A stretch of 64,000 bases of DNA, taken from positions 3,846,501 through 3,910,500 of the forward strand of contig CM026560.1 in assembly GCA_015143295.1 (NCBI GenBank), written 5' to 3'. The position numbers and the translations under genes are program-made. Positions 34,608 through 44,952 of this stretch are shown in pieces. This DNA comes from Tetracentron sinense (taxonomy: Eukaryota > Streptophyta > Magnoliopsida > Trochodendrales > Trochodendraceae). The notes beneath the pieces are model-generated. The model saw only the letters and a program-made list of their open reading frames with translations, did no database searches and was not told the DNA's origin. Position 1 is the first letter of the stretch. Every line of letters starts with the position of its first letter.

Positions 34608-35955
34608 TTGTGTGCTTCTTGATAGACTAGGTGATTCTCCATTCTTATTCTTTCCTAGTGCTACCTCTTGAGTGTATATTAGCTATTTTTGTATATTCTT
34701 TAATTTTTCTGGTTTTTGTTGATTAAAAGAAAATTCCAAAAAGATTTTGTGTTTCTTTTTAGATAGGTTGTTTTTCTTTCAAATATTAAAGAAAATCCAA
34801 AAACATTGAAAATCAAAAATATCAAAAAGATGTTGCTTGGGCTTACTCTCCTACCATATTATGCATGTTTCAATTTTCTTGGATTCATAATTCATGTCAA
34901 GGTAAAATATTGAATAGGATTGAGTTCATTAGGAAATTATACCTACCAAGTCTTTTGGGTGATTGAAAATAGACAAACCACCTAATCACAGTTAGAGTTT
35001 GGCTAACAATGTTGCTAAGTGTCATGCACATGCCCTCTGATTGACCCTATAAGATGGTCTAAATTCCTAAGTATAGGTATTGTTATTATTCATGATGGCC
35101 CATTTGGTTGACCAAATCTGGTTGACCAAATCTGGATTGACCCAATGGAAAGGGTTACCTTTGGGATAGTGTGAAAGTCACTATTAGATGCAAACAATAT
35201 GTAATGGCCACCTATGCAGACAGTAGTTATCTATCTGAATTGTTAGTGTGAAAGCCCCTGCTACCAATAGTTAGGGCTAACTTTCCAAATAGTGTGAAAG
35301 CCATCATTGTAAGATGAAAAAGATAAAAGCCAAGATAAGGATTTCAACAATGGCTATGATTGTCAGAAAAAGAAAAGAAAAGACAACTTGACTAAAAGAT
35401 GAACAAGGGTGAAAATTTGCACATGTTCAACAAATGTTAAAATCAGGGATTAACTGATTTGACTTCAGTGATTGAGACACCTTGAGTCCCTAAAATGCAA
35501 CAATATCATATCCTTAACAAATTGTTGAAACCTCAGAAAGTGTCAAGTCAGAAACTCCACTACACACACTATGTTTCAAAGTGAAACTTTTCACTAAATG
35601 TGTCTTAGTTGTTGAATCTGTAATTGATCACCCATGTGTCTAGAGTAGATGGACATATCATCATTAGTCAAAACTTAATGATATTAAATCTTGGGTGAAT
35701 TATCTTTGACTTTTTGGAAATTGCTTCATGCTCATGTGATTCTAGATCGTTTAATGCAAGCATGTTTTTAGGGGGAGTTTCTGGTTTTATACCTTGATAA
35801 ATCTTTCTTTACTTTGTGATCCTTGATATAAACTTGCTTTCAGGGGTTTCATAATTCAAGAGTAAAAGTTTCATGATCTTGAGACTTTTTATGGTGTTGG
35901 GACTAAGGGGGAGTGGTTTTAAAATATAAAACAAAATTTTTAGTGATTTTAATGT
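34608..35955 (+). other. Remnant between gag and env-like ORF; pol deleted
   Basis: Around 5 kb of polymerase gene expected here is missing. The 1.35 kb present is AT-rich. It holds a short repeat, 'tttggttgaccaaatctgg' (about 35103-35133, two overlapping copies), and GGGGGAG tracts at about 35771 and 35905. No open frame is supported. Confidence 0.7.
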
Positions 35956-35959
35956 TCTG

Positions 35960-36085
35960 GCATTTGAACGGCCTCATTGCCATTCTCTGGAGTTCGAACG
36001 CCCATCAAGTTGTTCGAACGGGCATCATAAAAAAAGTTTTAAAACCCTCATTTTTTTCATTTCACATAGGCATTTGAACGGGTCA
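35960..36085 (+). promoter_or_regulatory. GTTCGAACG motif cluster upstream of env-like ORF
   Basis: Copies at about 35962 (TTTGAACGGCC), 35992 (GTTCGAACGCCC), 36012 (GTTCGAACGGGC) and 36072 (TTTGAACGGG) lie just before the env-like ORF. They match the motif clustered in the downstream LTR (38702-38846) and not the one in the upstream LTR A. Confidence 0.7.
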
Positions 36086-36209
36086 AGAACAGAGGCTAGG
36101 GCTCCGAAATTTTTCTACTTTCTTGAGGTAATCCCTTTTATTAAACTCAAATTTTTTTTCCTAGGGTTAAAATTTGTCATTCCTAAACATGTTTTCCATC
36201 ATTTCCCTA

Positions 36210-37610
36210 TGGATTCTTGCCTTCTTTATGCCCTACACAACCTGAAAAAAGATTGCCCAAAAATCCTCTTCTCCTGAACCCTCATACTCCTCCTCATCTG
36301 ATTTTGAGGGAGAGAGTGACTCCTACTCCGATTCTCCTCGAGCTTGAGGACCGGGTATTGTTCTTGAGGAACCCTTCGCTTCACAACCCTCTAGGGCCAA
36401 GGCTAAGGTTGCCTCAGGTAAAGGGAAAGCCCCGGTTGTGTCCAAATCTAAACTCACTCCTAAAAAGACTGCAAAAAGGACCAAAGTTAGTCTAGCCTAT
36501 CCATCTTCAGAAGGTCGTACGTTTAGGAACCCCACTACAGCTTACCGGTTTGAGCATTACTTTGAAAACTGAGCTGTAATCCTTGAGAGGCAAGTCCGCT
36601 TTCATGATTTCAGTCACACCACCCTTCCTTGGATTAATCCAATCTAGGGAGTGGCAAAGAGTTCTCACTTTGTCTGGCCAATGTCCTCTAGTCTTGGTCA
36701 GGGAATTCTATTCTAATGTCTATAGAGAGGATCATGTGAACATGACCTTTGAAACCCAAATATGTGGTATTCTAATGACCATTCACCCAGACTTCATAGC
36801 TAGACTGCTAAAGATTCCTCGTGTTCCAAATACCTATTTCTCATTCCTCTATAGGATAGATCCCCTAGGCCATGATATGGTTGAGATTACCACCATGATT
36901 TGTAGCACCCAGACTAGATGGCCTTCTACTCATCTTTTCCAAAACAAGTTGACTTCTTTTGCCCGGATCCTTCATTTGCTCATGTGCTCCAACCTCTACC
37001 CTAGAGGTCACAACACTGTTATTAGCCCAGATCGTGCTCGATTCCTTCATGCTCTGCTCATTGATGAGCTTATTGATCTTGCTTCTCACATTTTTGAGTT
37101 TATGATCCATGCATCCCATCTTACTTATGGTAATGTTGGCCTGCCTTTTGGCATTTTGGTCAAAATCATCCTCGCTACTTACGATATCCATCATTCGGTA
37201 GATGACCTGATTGGTACTTCGAAAGGGCCTCTTATAGTGAAGACCTACTCCAACAGTATTGCTCATGCTGCTAATTCCACTGCTGCTGGTCCTCCATCAC
37301 CCTCTCAGCCTTCCTCTTCAGCTCAGCCCCATTCTGCTCCTCCTAGGACTATGGATTTGTTGGCTACTCAGATGGCCTAGTTGGCTGCTAGTCAGATGAT
37401 GTTCTTTGATGAGTTTCGCTCATCTCAGACTGCTTTTCATAGCATGATGGAGACACAGTTTTCTAGCTTTGCAGTCGAGACTACTTTAGACATCTCAACA
37501 CTTCGATGACTGATTTGAGGTCTGACTTTAAGCATCTTAGAGTGGAGTGCTCGCATCCTCCATCTGGTGGTGATGGTGATTTGGATGATGATGGAGATGA
37601 TGATGATTAG
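36210..37610 (+). pseudogene. env-like ORF of SIRE-like element
   Basis: An MD start at about 36210 is followed by a serine/proline-rich segment (SPEPSYSSSSDFEGESDS, other frame). The well-preserved block 36583-37380 contains VLVREFYSNVYREDHVNMTF, a motif of the plant transposon protein found in this position in several LTR families. A Ser/Pro linker (GPPSPSQPSSSAQPH) comes next. After a stop at 37378 the frame continues with FFDEFRSSQTAFHSMMETQF and, after another shift, ends in an acidic tail (DGDLDDDGDDDD) at about 37608. No signal peptide or clear membrane anchor is seen. It lies without a pol gene between gag and LTR B. Confidence 0.75.
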
Positions 37611-38392
37611 GCTACTGATGCCTAGATTTTACAATTTATTGCTATGGATGTTATTTTGATGGTTATGGATGTATATTGGCAAATGGACCATTTAGTACTT
37701 TTGAATCTCATTCTTTTTGTATCTGTCTGGTAGAGATGATGTGTGATCTATGATAATGTTCTGTGGACTATGGACCATATTATTTCACTTTTTGGATCTT
37801 GCTATATCTATGATATTTTGGTTATGGTTCATATGATACTTTTGATGACAGATTTTCTGGCCGGATTTTTGGATAGTTATGAATGACTATTGCTATAGTC
37901 CATATTTCTTCTATGGATGATTTAGCTTGATACTATCTCCTTTTGGTTATATAGATTTATTCTTGATAGTATGCTTGATTTGGATGTACTCTAGAACTCA
38001 TATGCTGAAATACTGTTAATTTTATGAATTATGAGTTCTATTGTTATTTCCCCTTGAATATTGATTGTTGATGCTATGCTTTGGCATTCGTGCCAAAAAG
38101 GGAGGAAAATATTGAAGTACTCTCCATGATTATACCTGTACTACCTGTGATTCCCTCACTTTGTATTTCCCATGCTTCACTTTAGTTGTGTGTTTGAGCA
38201 TGTGCATGTGTACAGATCAAGTTGACATAAAAGATGCTAAATGTCAAGGATGGTGTCGTATTGTAAGTGCCAAAATATATTTCTGAGTCATGTAATTGGT
38301 TAGCTCTCCATGTTTGAATGGTTTAGGGGAGTTTATATCGAAGTCATGTACTTCAGTTTGTATTTTGTCACGGAATTGCTAAAGGGAGAGAT
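37611..38392 (+). other. 3' non-coding region with polypurine tract
   Basis: No gene is visible. 'gccaaaaagggaggaaaa' (about 38092-38109) and 'gctaaagggagagattg' (38378-38394) are purine tracts. The second abuts the LTR at 38393. Confidence 0.7.
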
Positions 38393-39592
38393 TGTAAAGT
38401 CATATTTTGTATTGGATTAATTCCGATGTCAAAATCATGTCAATATAAGTCTAGTGTCGTTGTTCCTCTAGTTGTCCAAGATTGGTGAAGTTGAAGCTCC
38501 AAAGACTCAAGAGAAGTATATTCCGGATAAAGCGTCGCTTAAACAATTTAGGTTGGTAAGTGACTTAGATACCTAGTGGTTAACTTAATTGGAATTGATC
38601 TAGATAACTTTATAACAAACCCTAGGTGATTAGATATTGACCCAAGTTAAGCTTTTGTCGAATTAGATGGCTCTGTGCTCAAAATAGTGAAAATTTGCAC
38701 AGGCCATTCGAACGCCCACATGGCCGTTCGAACGGCTGCAAATGTCAAGATGGCCATTTGAACGACCAAGTATTTTGCGCATTCCAGTAGACTTCCTGGC
38801 ACACCGTTCGCACCCCGTTCGCAGTCATCACTTATGGCCATTCGAACGAACCTCCTATTTTTGCTTTCTAAATTCAAATCTGAATCAGTTTTGACAATGG
38901 CTATTTAATCTATTCTTCCTTAGTTCGTTCTAAGGTTTTTGTGAGAGACAGTTGAGACTTCTCTAAGTAATTTAGGGTTCCCAAATCCCCTTTTGGAGGA
39001 TACCCTTAGTTCTCCTATCTCACACACTTGTGATGCAAGCTTAATTCGATAAACTTGATACTTGCATAAGTTGATCTAGATCTTCATTGAGATCCCTTTA
39101 GAAGTTTATGAAACCTTCAAATCAGTGTGTAATTCTCTGTGAGTGTTGGTTGGCGTGAGCCAAAGCCGTCGAGGACAGAGATCGGTCTTTAGAGATCGCG
39201 GTTGGAAACTTTGAGAAAAGTTGGCTGGTGAAGAACCGGAGCTGCTATGGCAGGGATCGATCGTTGGTTCATGGACTTCAAGATGAGGAATCTATATCGA
39301 AGGAATAGTCTGTAGTGTCTGGTTGGGTACGATTCGAGTCTTGTACTTGATAACAATTCTATTAGTGGAATTTGAACTGGACTAGATCCCATGGTTTTTT
39401 TTCCCCGGAAGGGTTTTCCATGTAAAAATCTCATGTGTGGTGGATTGCTTGTCTTCTATTTTTCTGCACTTGATTGTTACTTTGTTTATCCTAACTCTGA
39501 TTAATTATTAGTTAAAATTTAAATTGGTATACATTACTAGGAAGACCTATTCACCCCCTAGGTCAAAGGAATCATTGAACATGGATATTTCA
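38393..39592 (+). mobile_element. 3' LTR of SIRE-like element (LTR B)
   Basis: It starts TGTAAAGTCATATTTTG and ends GATATTTCA. The last 450 bp are collinear with the end of LTR A. The first 700 bp instead resemble the minus-strand LTR C (40078-41204). To the right it meets, without a gap, the gag of element C. Confidence 0.88.
38702..38846 (+). promoter_or_regulatory. GCCGTTCGAACGGC palindrome cluster in LTR B
   Basis: A perfect 14-bp palindrome lies at 38723-38736. Variants lie at about 38702-38715, 38752-38766, 38811-38830 (two GTTCG half-sites) and 38838-38848. A weak TATA-like TATTTAATCTA follows at about 38904. Confidence 0.75.
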
Positions 39593-40006
39593 GTCATCCA
39601 TTCTAAGATTTTCAAAGCTAGTTGTAAGCATCTGAAGCTTAGAGATTTTCATAGTTGTGATCCCTTCATGGGTAATCTCCAAAAATCTCCTAAGCCTCTT
39701 TTGATGTGCCACACTTTGAAATTCTCTGAAATTCTTCGGGAGTGACAACATTGAATATGACATTAAGACCTTTGGTATTCCAACCAGCGGTCTCCATCTC
39801 TTCTTTACTCTATTCTTCAGAGCTTTTAACAGCTATCAGTTCCTCAAAAATTATGATCGGATTTTTCCAACCCTTTTCTATAGTTAATCACACTCTTTCA
39901 TCCAATGATTTGAGGAATGCTCTCATTCGAGCTTTCTAATATGCATAATTACTCCCATCAAACAGGGAAAGACGAGCGATGGAACTACCATCTTTCATTG
40001 AAGACA
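39593..40006 (-). pseudogene. gag N-terminus of minus-strand SIRE-like element C
   Basis: On the minus strand an ATG at 40004-40006 opens MSSMKDGSSIARLSLFDGSN, followed by MRAFLKSLDERVW and, near 39600, LQMLTTSFENLRM. This matches the start of the plus-strand gag at 32235-32640. A stop replaces the W of the NYAYW motif, and two further stops follow. It is cut at 39593 by LTR B. Confidence 0.87.
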
Positions 40007-40060
40007 TAATTAGGGATATATGAACAAGATCACACTAAAGTAGTTAACTTTATTAGTGAA

Positions 40061-40077
40061 CCCGCTTTAGTACCAAT
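40061..40077 (-). other. Primer binding site of element C
   Basis: The minus strand reads ATTGGTACTAAAGCGGG next to the LTR end, a decayed initiator-Met primer site. Confidence 0.75.
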
Positions 40078-41204
40078 TGAAATTACCATTTATGTATCAA
40101 CAAGATCTAAAGGGGGGGGGGTTAAAGTTGCGGAAATGGTAAACAATCAATTAAGCACGGAAACCACAACACCAATATTTGTATGTGGAAAACTCTCTCA
40201 AGAAAAACTAAGAGACCTTGTCCAGATGAAGGAGATTTAACTAAGAGCAAAAACTACAAATACTTACAAACTTGGACTGTACCCAACCGGCTCGACCCAA
40301 TGATCCTTGGTAACCTGTCCTCAACACCTTAATAAGCAATCACGCGCTCGCAAACTAACGTGATCAGTCAACATCTGAATATTGTGCTCCTTTCAGAACT
40401 CTGCAACCACGATCTCTCTATTGATCTCCGCCCTAAGTGTTCTGCATTTCTCCAACCACAATAACCACGATCCGCTAAAGGGATTGATCTCTTTCCTCGA
40501 AGAATTTGACACGTGCCAGCCAAGTTTATACTCTCAAATGAGTTTGAGGGGTTTAATTCAGTTTATACACAGACTTACAGTGATCTCATGAACAGTGAGA
40601 ATCAACAAAGCAAGTCGAAAATGATTTTTGATGAAAACTTGAAACTCTAGTCTAGAACATGAGAGGAGCTCAAAGGGATAAATCATCTACAATGTGGGAA
40701 CCCTATAAAAACTTTGGGAGCCTCTCTTCTCAGTCTCAAAAGCCTAAATCATATTATGGAACAATAGTATATAAAGACAAAATCAAATTGGGGAGAAAAA
40801 GTTTTCTAAAAGACTTTTCCGCAAGGTGGTTTGAATGCCCATGGGGTGGTTCGAACCACCCCATAGCCTGAGTTACTTGAACTTTCCCCATACATTTTTG
40901 GTTGCGTGGTTCGAACGCCTATGTCATGGTTCGAACCACCAACATGGAATTTGCCCATAAACAAGTTTTTAACTATCTTGACTTATTTCTAACCACTTAG
41001 GGTATATTGAACATTGTTTAGGTCAATTCCTCTTAGGTTAGATGTCATCTAAGTCACTTATCATTCCTAGGCATGTTTGTGGCATATGATCAACAACTTT
41101 CCTTTATCTTCTTATGGGTTTTGGTGGTTGAAGCTTCTTGAACTGAAATACCCTTTACCATGGTTTGTCTTACAGAATTAGCTAACCCAAATCTGAACTT
41201 TACA
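40078..41204 (-). mobile_element. LTR of SIRE-like element C (LTR C)
   Basis: Read on the minus strand it begins TGTAAAGTTCAGATTTG at 41204 and ends with TTTCA at 40078. The start aligns well with that of LTR B (TGTAAAGTCATATTTTG), and the shared 'aagtgacttagat' confirms the family. A run of about ten Gs at 40115-40124 on the plus strand is the C-rich end typical of SIRE-type LTRs. Confidence 0.85.
40828..40942 (-). promoter_or_regulatory. GGTTCGAACC palindrome cluster in LTR C
   Basis: A perfect 24-bp palindrome lies at 40841-40864 (half-site ATGGGGTGGTTC). TGGTTCGAACCA lies at 40927-40938, and single variants at about 40826-40838 and 40907-40918. The core TTCGAA is shared with LTR B, but the flanks differ on both arms. 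Confidence 0.8.
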
Positions 41205-41326
41205 GAATTCAAGCCAAGCTCGAGCCAAGGCCTGTTTGATTCGGCTCATCTTGAAGCTCAGCCTGATTGAGGCTCGGTTCAACTTGAATATTATATAAAA
41301 AAATAATATATATTATATATTTCAAT

Positions 41327-41362
<36 letters not shown>

Positions 41363-41550
41363 AAAAATATTATTATTTTTACTTAAAAATTTTAATAATT
41401 TAATCCGAGCTCAAGCCAAGTCGAGCAGATTCAAGCCAAGCCGAGCTCGAGCATAGATGAAAAAATTTCAAACCAAGCCGAGCTCAAGCATAGATGACAA
41501 AATTTCAAACCGAGTCAAGCAGAACCAAGCTCGGCTCGAATGCACCCCTA
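41205..41550 (-). mobile_element. hAT-like non-autonomous element, one end missing
   Basis: The right end, read inward, is TAGGGGTGCATTCGAGCC followed by GAGCTTGG. The left end keeps only the inner part (CAAGCCAAGCTCGAGCC). Subterminal repeats of AAGCCGAGCTCGAGC are typical of hAT-type MITEs. The outer left end was probably lost where LTR C lies. A (TA)n run fills 41330-41358. Confidence 0.6.
41330..41358. repeat. (TA)n microsatellite
   Basis: An uninterrupted TA dinucleotide run lies inside the hAT-like remnant. Confidence 0.9.
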
Positions 41551-41659
41551 ATTGTTTCACTGGTTTAATTTCAATCTAACTTGGTAGTTAATGTCTAAAA
41601 TTGTAATTGGTGTGTAGTTATAAATTTTATAGTTACTTTTTTTATACTTAGAAATTTTA

Positions 41660-43590
41660 GAGGAATGCTAGCCACAGTCTCATTGTTTGAATTTTTTACA
41701 AAGAAGCAATATATAATCAGCACGTGTTGTTCTCATAACCGGCTGCTTTTGCAAAAGGCGAAGACACATCAGTAGCCCTCTTTTCTTATTAATTTACAAA
41801 TAGCCCCTTAAAAAGGTGTACATCACATTAAACTTTTTTTTTTAAATTTTCCCTATTTACCCTCATCTCCATTTCTACCGTTCCACCTTTTTTACCACCC
41901 TAAAGTGCACCAATCTTGTTATTGTGCACTACCAATCATGCTATCGTGCACAGTTAGAAGGGAATTTTAATGGAACCGAATTCTGAACAGTTATTATCGA
42001 ACTCACCCGCAGGTTGCCACATGTCCCTTTGGATACCCCTTAATTGTGGTTTAAGATTCACCCACTCCTAGGGTTCACTCACCTATCCTTGTTTTTAGAA
42101 AATATTAACCGTGGTTAAAATAATATTAAAACATTTGAATATTTCTTTATAAAAAACAAGGACATGTGGGTGAACCCTTTAACTGTGGTTAAGATCCACC
42201 CAACCCTAGGGTTCAACCATCTATCCTTGGTTTTAAAAAACAACATTAAAATATTTTTTAAGAACCCCGGATTTGATAAGTCAGGGGTCTAAATAGTGGA
42301 CAAAACTTTTTTATTTGATTGTTATCAGATTTTTTGAAAACTAGTGTATGTTACACTATTACTAAATAGTCGTCAAGATTGTGGGATTAGCCGAGCCAAA
42401 ACCAAAACCCGGCTTCCATCAAGGGTTGAGACTTCCTAATTGGAATAGGAAACAAATCCTACGCCATTGAGGTCACCATGTGTCCCTTTTGACACCCCTT
42501 AACTGTGGTTAAGATTCATTTACCCCTAAAGTTCACCCACCTATCCTTAGTTTTTTTTTTTAAATATATTTTAATATTTTTTCAACCACCGTTAAGAAAT
42601 AATTTTTGATATTTTTTTCTAAACCCAAGGATAGGTGAGTCAGGGCTGTCAATGGATCGGATCATGATCCGGATCCGATTAGTAGGACTTTGGACCCTAT
42701 ATGTGATCCGTCGGATCGAATCGGTGAAATCCGATTATAATCGGATCGGATCTGGATATTGGATGATCCGATCCGATTAAAATCCGATCCGATTATATTA
42801 ACTTTTTAAAATCATTTTAAATATATTTAATAGATTTTTTTTTATACATAAAGTATTACTTTTAAAAAATTAACATTAATTAGAGTTAATTAAGGTAATA
42901 TTAGAATTTTATATTATTAAAATATAGTTTTTTAAAAAATTAATCTTACTCAGATCGGATCGGATCCGGATCTTAAAAATATAATCGGACTCGGATTCGG
43001 ATCTATCAGATTCTTAATCGGATCAGATTCGGATCTAGACAGATCTGGTCCGAATCCGAACCGTTAACAGCCCTATAGGTGACTGAATCCTATAGGTGGG
43101 TGGATCTTAGACACTATTAAAGGATTCACCCACCCTTAGAGTTTACCTACCTATCCTTGTTTTTTAAGAAAAAAATATTTTAATTATTTTTTAATCATGA
43201 TTAAAAAATTTAATATATTAAAAAAAAAAACCCTAAATGAACCCTAAGAGTAGGTGAATTTTAATCAAAATTAAGGGATGTCAAAAGGGACATGTGACAA
43301 CCTCAATGGGAGGATTCGGGTTCTAACGCTTGAGAACAACACGTGGTTATTTGTAAAAGACAAAACGGGAGAAATGGAGATGGGGTAAACAGGGAAAAGA
43401 AAAAAAAAATTGGGTTAATGTGATATACAACTTTTTATGGGATTATTTGTAATTTAATAAAAAAAAAAGGGCTATGATCAACTAAAAGTGAAAAGTGTTT
43501 CTACAAAACCAATCCGTTATGAGAACTAACCGGGGCCGATTATATATTGCGTCTGTGGAAAAAATTCAAACAATGAGACTAGAATTCCTC
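41660..43590. mobile_element. Foldback (Mutator-like) element with long inverted arms
   Basis: The ends GAGGAATGCTAG and CTAGAATTCCTC are inverted. Inverted similarity continues inward for several hundred bases: 'tctcattgtttgaattttt' at about 41682 matches the reverse strand of 43560-43580, and 'cacatgtccctt' at 42019 matches 'aagggacatgtg' near 43290. Flanks GAAATTTTA (41651-41659) and TAAATTTTA (43591-43599) form a 9-bp target duplication with one mismatch, which fits a Mutator-like element. There is no transposase. A separate hAT-type MITE is nested inside. Confidence 0.83.
42641..43076. mobile_element. hAT-type MITE nested in the foldback element
   Basis: It starts CAGGGCTGTCAATGG and ends CCGTTAACAGCCCTAT, an imperfect terminal inverted repeat. 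AGGTGAGT (42633-42640) and AGGTGACT (43077-43084) form an 8-bp duplication with one mismatch. The ends are packed with GGATCGGATC-type subterminal repeats, and the centre is AT-rich. Confidence 0.85.
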
Positions 43591-43689
43591 TAAATTTTAT
43601 GATTTTTATGGTGTGCATACTGCAGTAACTAATTTTGTATTCGGTCAAGCGGAACACGCGCCTCTTCAGATCGCCACATTTCCCGTTCA

Positions 43690-44117
43690 TCCCCTTTTAA
43701 CTATGATTAAGTTTAATTAACTTAAGGTTAATTTTTTAAAAACAATTTAAATGCCAAGGTTAGATAGAGGAACTTAGGAGTGAGTGAATCTTAATTACAG
43801 TTAGTGGGTGTTAGAGGGGACACATGGTGGGTTGTAGAGCCTCTTTTAATTGTGATTAAGTTTATTCAACCTAAGGTTAATAATTTTTTTTATACAAATC
43901 CAAGGTTAGATGGATGAATCCTAAGGGTGAGTGAATCTTAACCATAGTTAGTAAGTGTTAAAAGGGACATGTGGTGACTTGTAAAGCCTCTTTAACTGTG
44001 GTTAAGCTTAATCAAGCGAAAGTTAAATATGTTTTTTTTTTAAAAATGCGGGATGAAATCTAGGGTGAGTGAATCCAACCACAGGAGTGTTAAAAGGACA
44101 CGTGGGGGGCTTGTAGA
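43690..44117. repeat. Three-unit tandem repeat of about 145 bp
   Basis: Units at about 43692-43833, 43834-43984 and 43985-44117 each start 'cctctttaactgtggttaag' (or a close variant) and end 'gggacatgtggtgacttgtaga'. Each carries inverted AACTGTGGTTAAG and CTTAACCATAGTTA segments. The same vocabulary appears in the foldback element arms. Confidence 0.8.
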
Positions 44118-44239
44118 ATCGGGTTAAGCTTAATCAACCTAATCAGCTTAACAAAATTAGATTCTTGTCAAATTAGAAGTAAGGAATCCAAATTAGAAGT
44201 TAGAAATCCCTCCATCTCTATCTCTCTTTCTCATACTCG

Positions 44240-44362
44240 TTATAAATATCGATTCCTCTGCTCCGCTCCGCTCCAACTCCTCTGCAAGCACACATAGATT
44301 CCTCTGCTGCAACTCTCTGCAAGAACTCGTCCCACACAAACATGAAGAATCCCAAGATTCCG
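44240..44362 (+). promoter_or_regulatory. Putative host promoter, 5' UTR and first exon
   Basis: GTTATAAATATCG at about 44240-44252 is a TATA element. A C/T-rich leader of about 90 bp follows, then ATG at 44342 with seven codons (MKNPKIP) and a GT donor at 44363-44364. It lies outside any recognised transposon, which argues for a host gene. Confidence 0.5.
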
Positions 44363-44952
44363 GTAATATCTTTGTTTCTTTTCGTTTAGAATTCTAGTTT
44401 AATGTTTTCCTTTATGGGGTTTCTATTCTTGGGGTTTTATCTGATTCTGGTTATTGGTTTTCTTGAATGCCTAGGCTTTTCCTTTTTCTTCTCGTTTTTT
44501 CAATTATGCTCCATCTACATTATTTCGATTGTGCGGTTGTTTTTTCTTGTAGAGGGAAATAATGTAACTTTTAGCCGTTATTAATCGAAAGACAAAGCTG
44601 GTGAGTTTCTATCATATATTTATCATCTTCTTCAATTTCTTGATCTGGCCAAAATTGTTAATATCTATTACTTTGTGTACAAGGTGCGGGCAGCCATTGA
44701 TTTGGAGGTGAAAGAATTGGAACAACAGGTATATTTCCTCTGGGTGAAGATCATTTAACTCTCCTTTATTCTTTCATCTTATGAAGGGTTTTCTCTCTTT
44801 TACAGTTAACTCAGTGTCTGAAAAAGGAGCAGCTACAAGTAGAACTACAGTTATATTTCTCTGGGTGAAGATCTCTCCTTTTTCTTTCCTCTTATGAAGT
44901 TGGTTTTTTTTTTTGCGGTTGATTTGGAATGGAAAATGGAACATTTATATTT

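Noticed and set aside
36865..37266. 133-codon minus-strand frame
   Set aside because: Shadow of the env-like ORF on the opposite strand.
44553..44600. MADS-box exon
   Set aside because: Only a five- to six-residue likeness (NNVTFS) in a frame that does not join the first exon and meets a stop.
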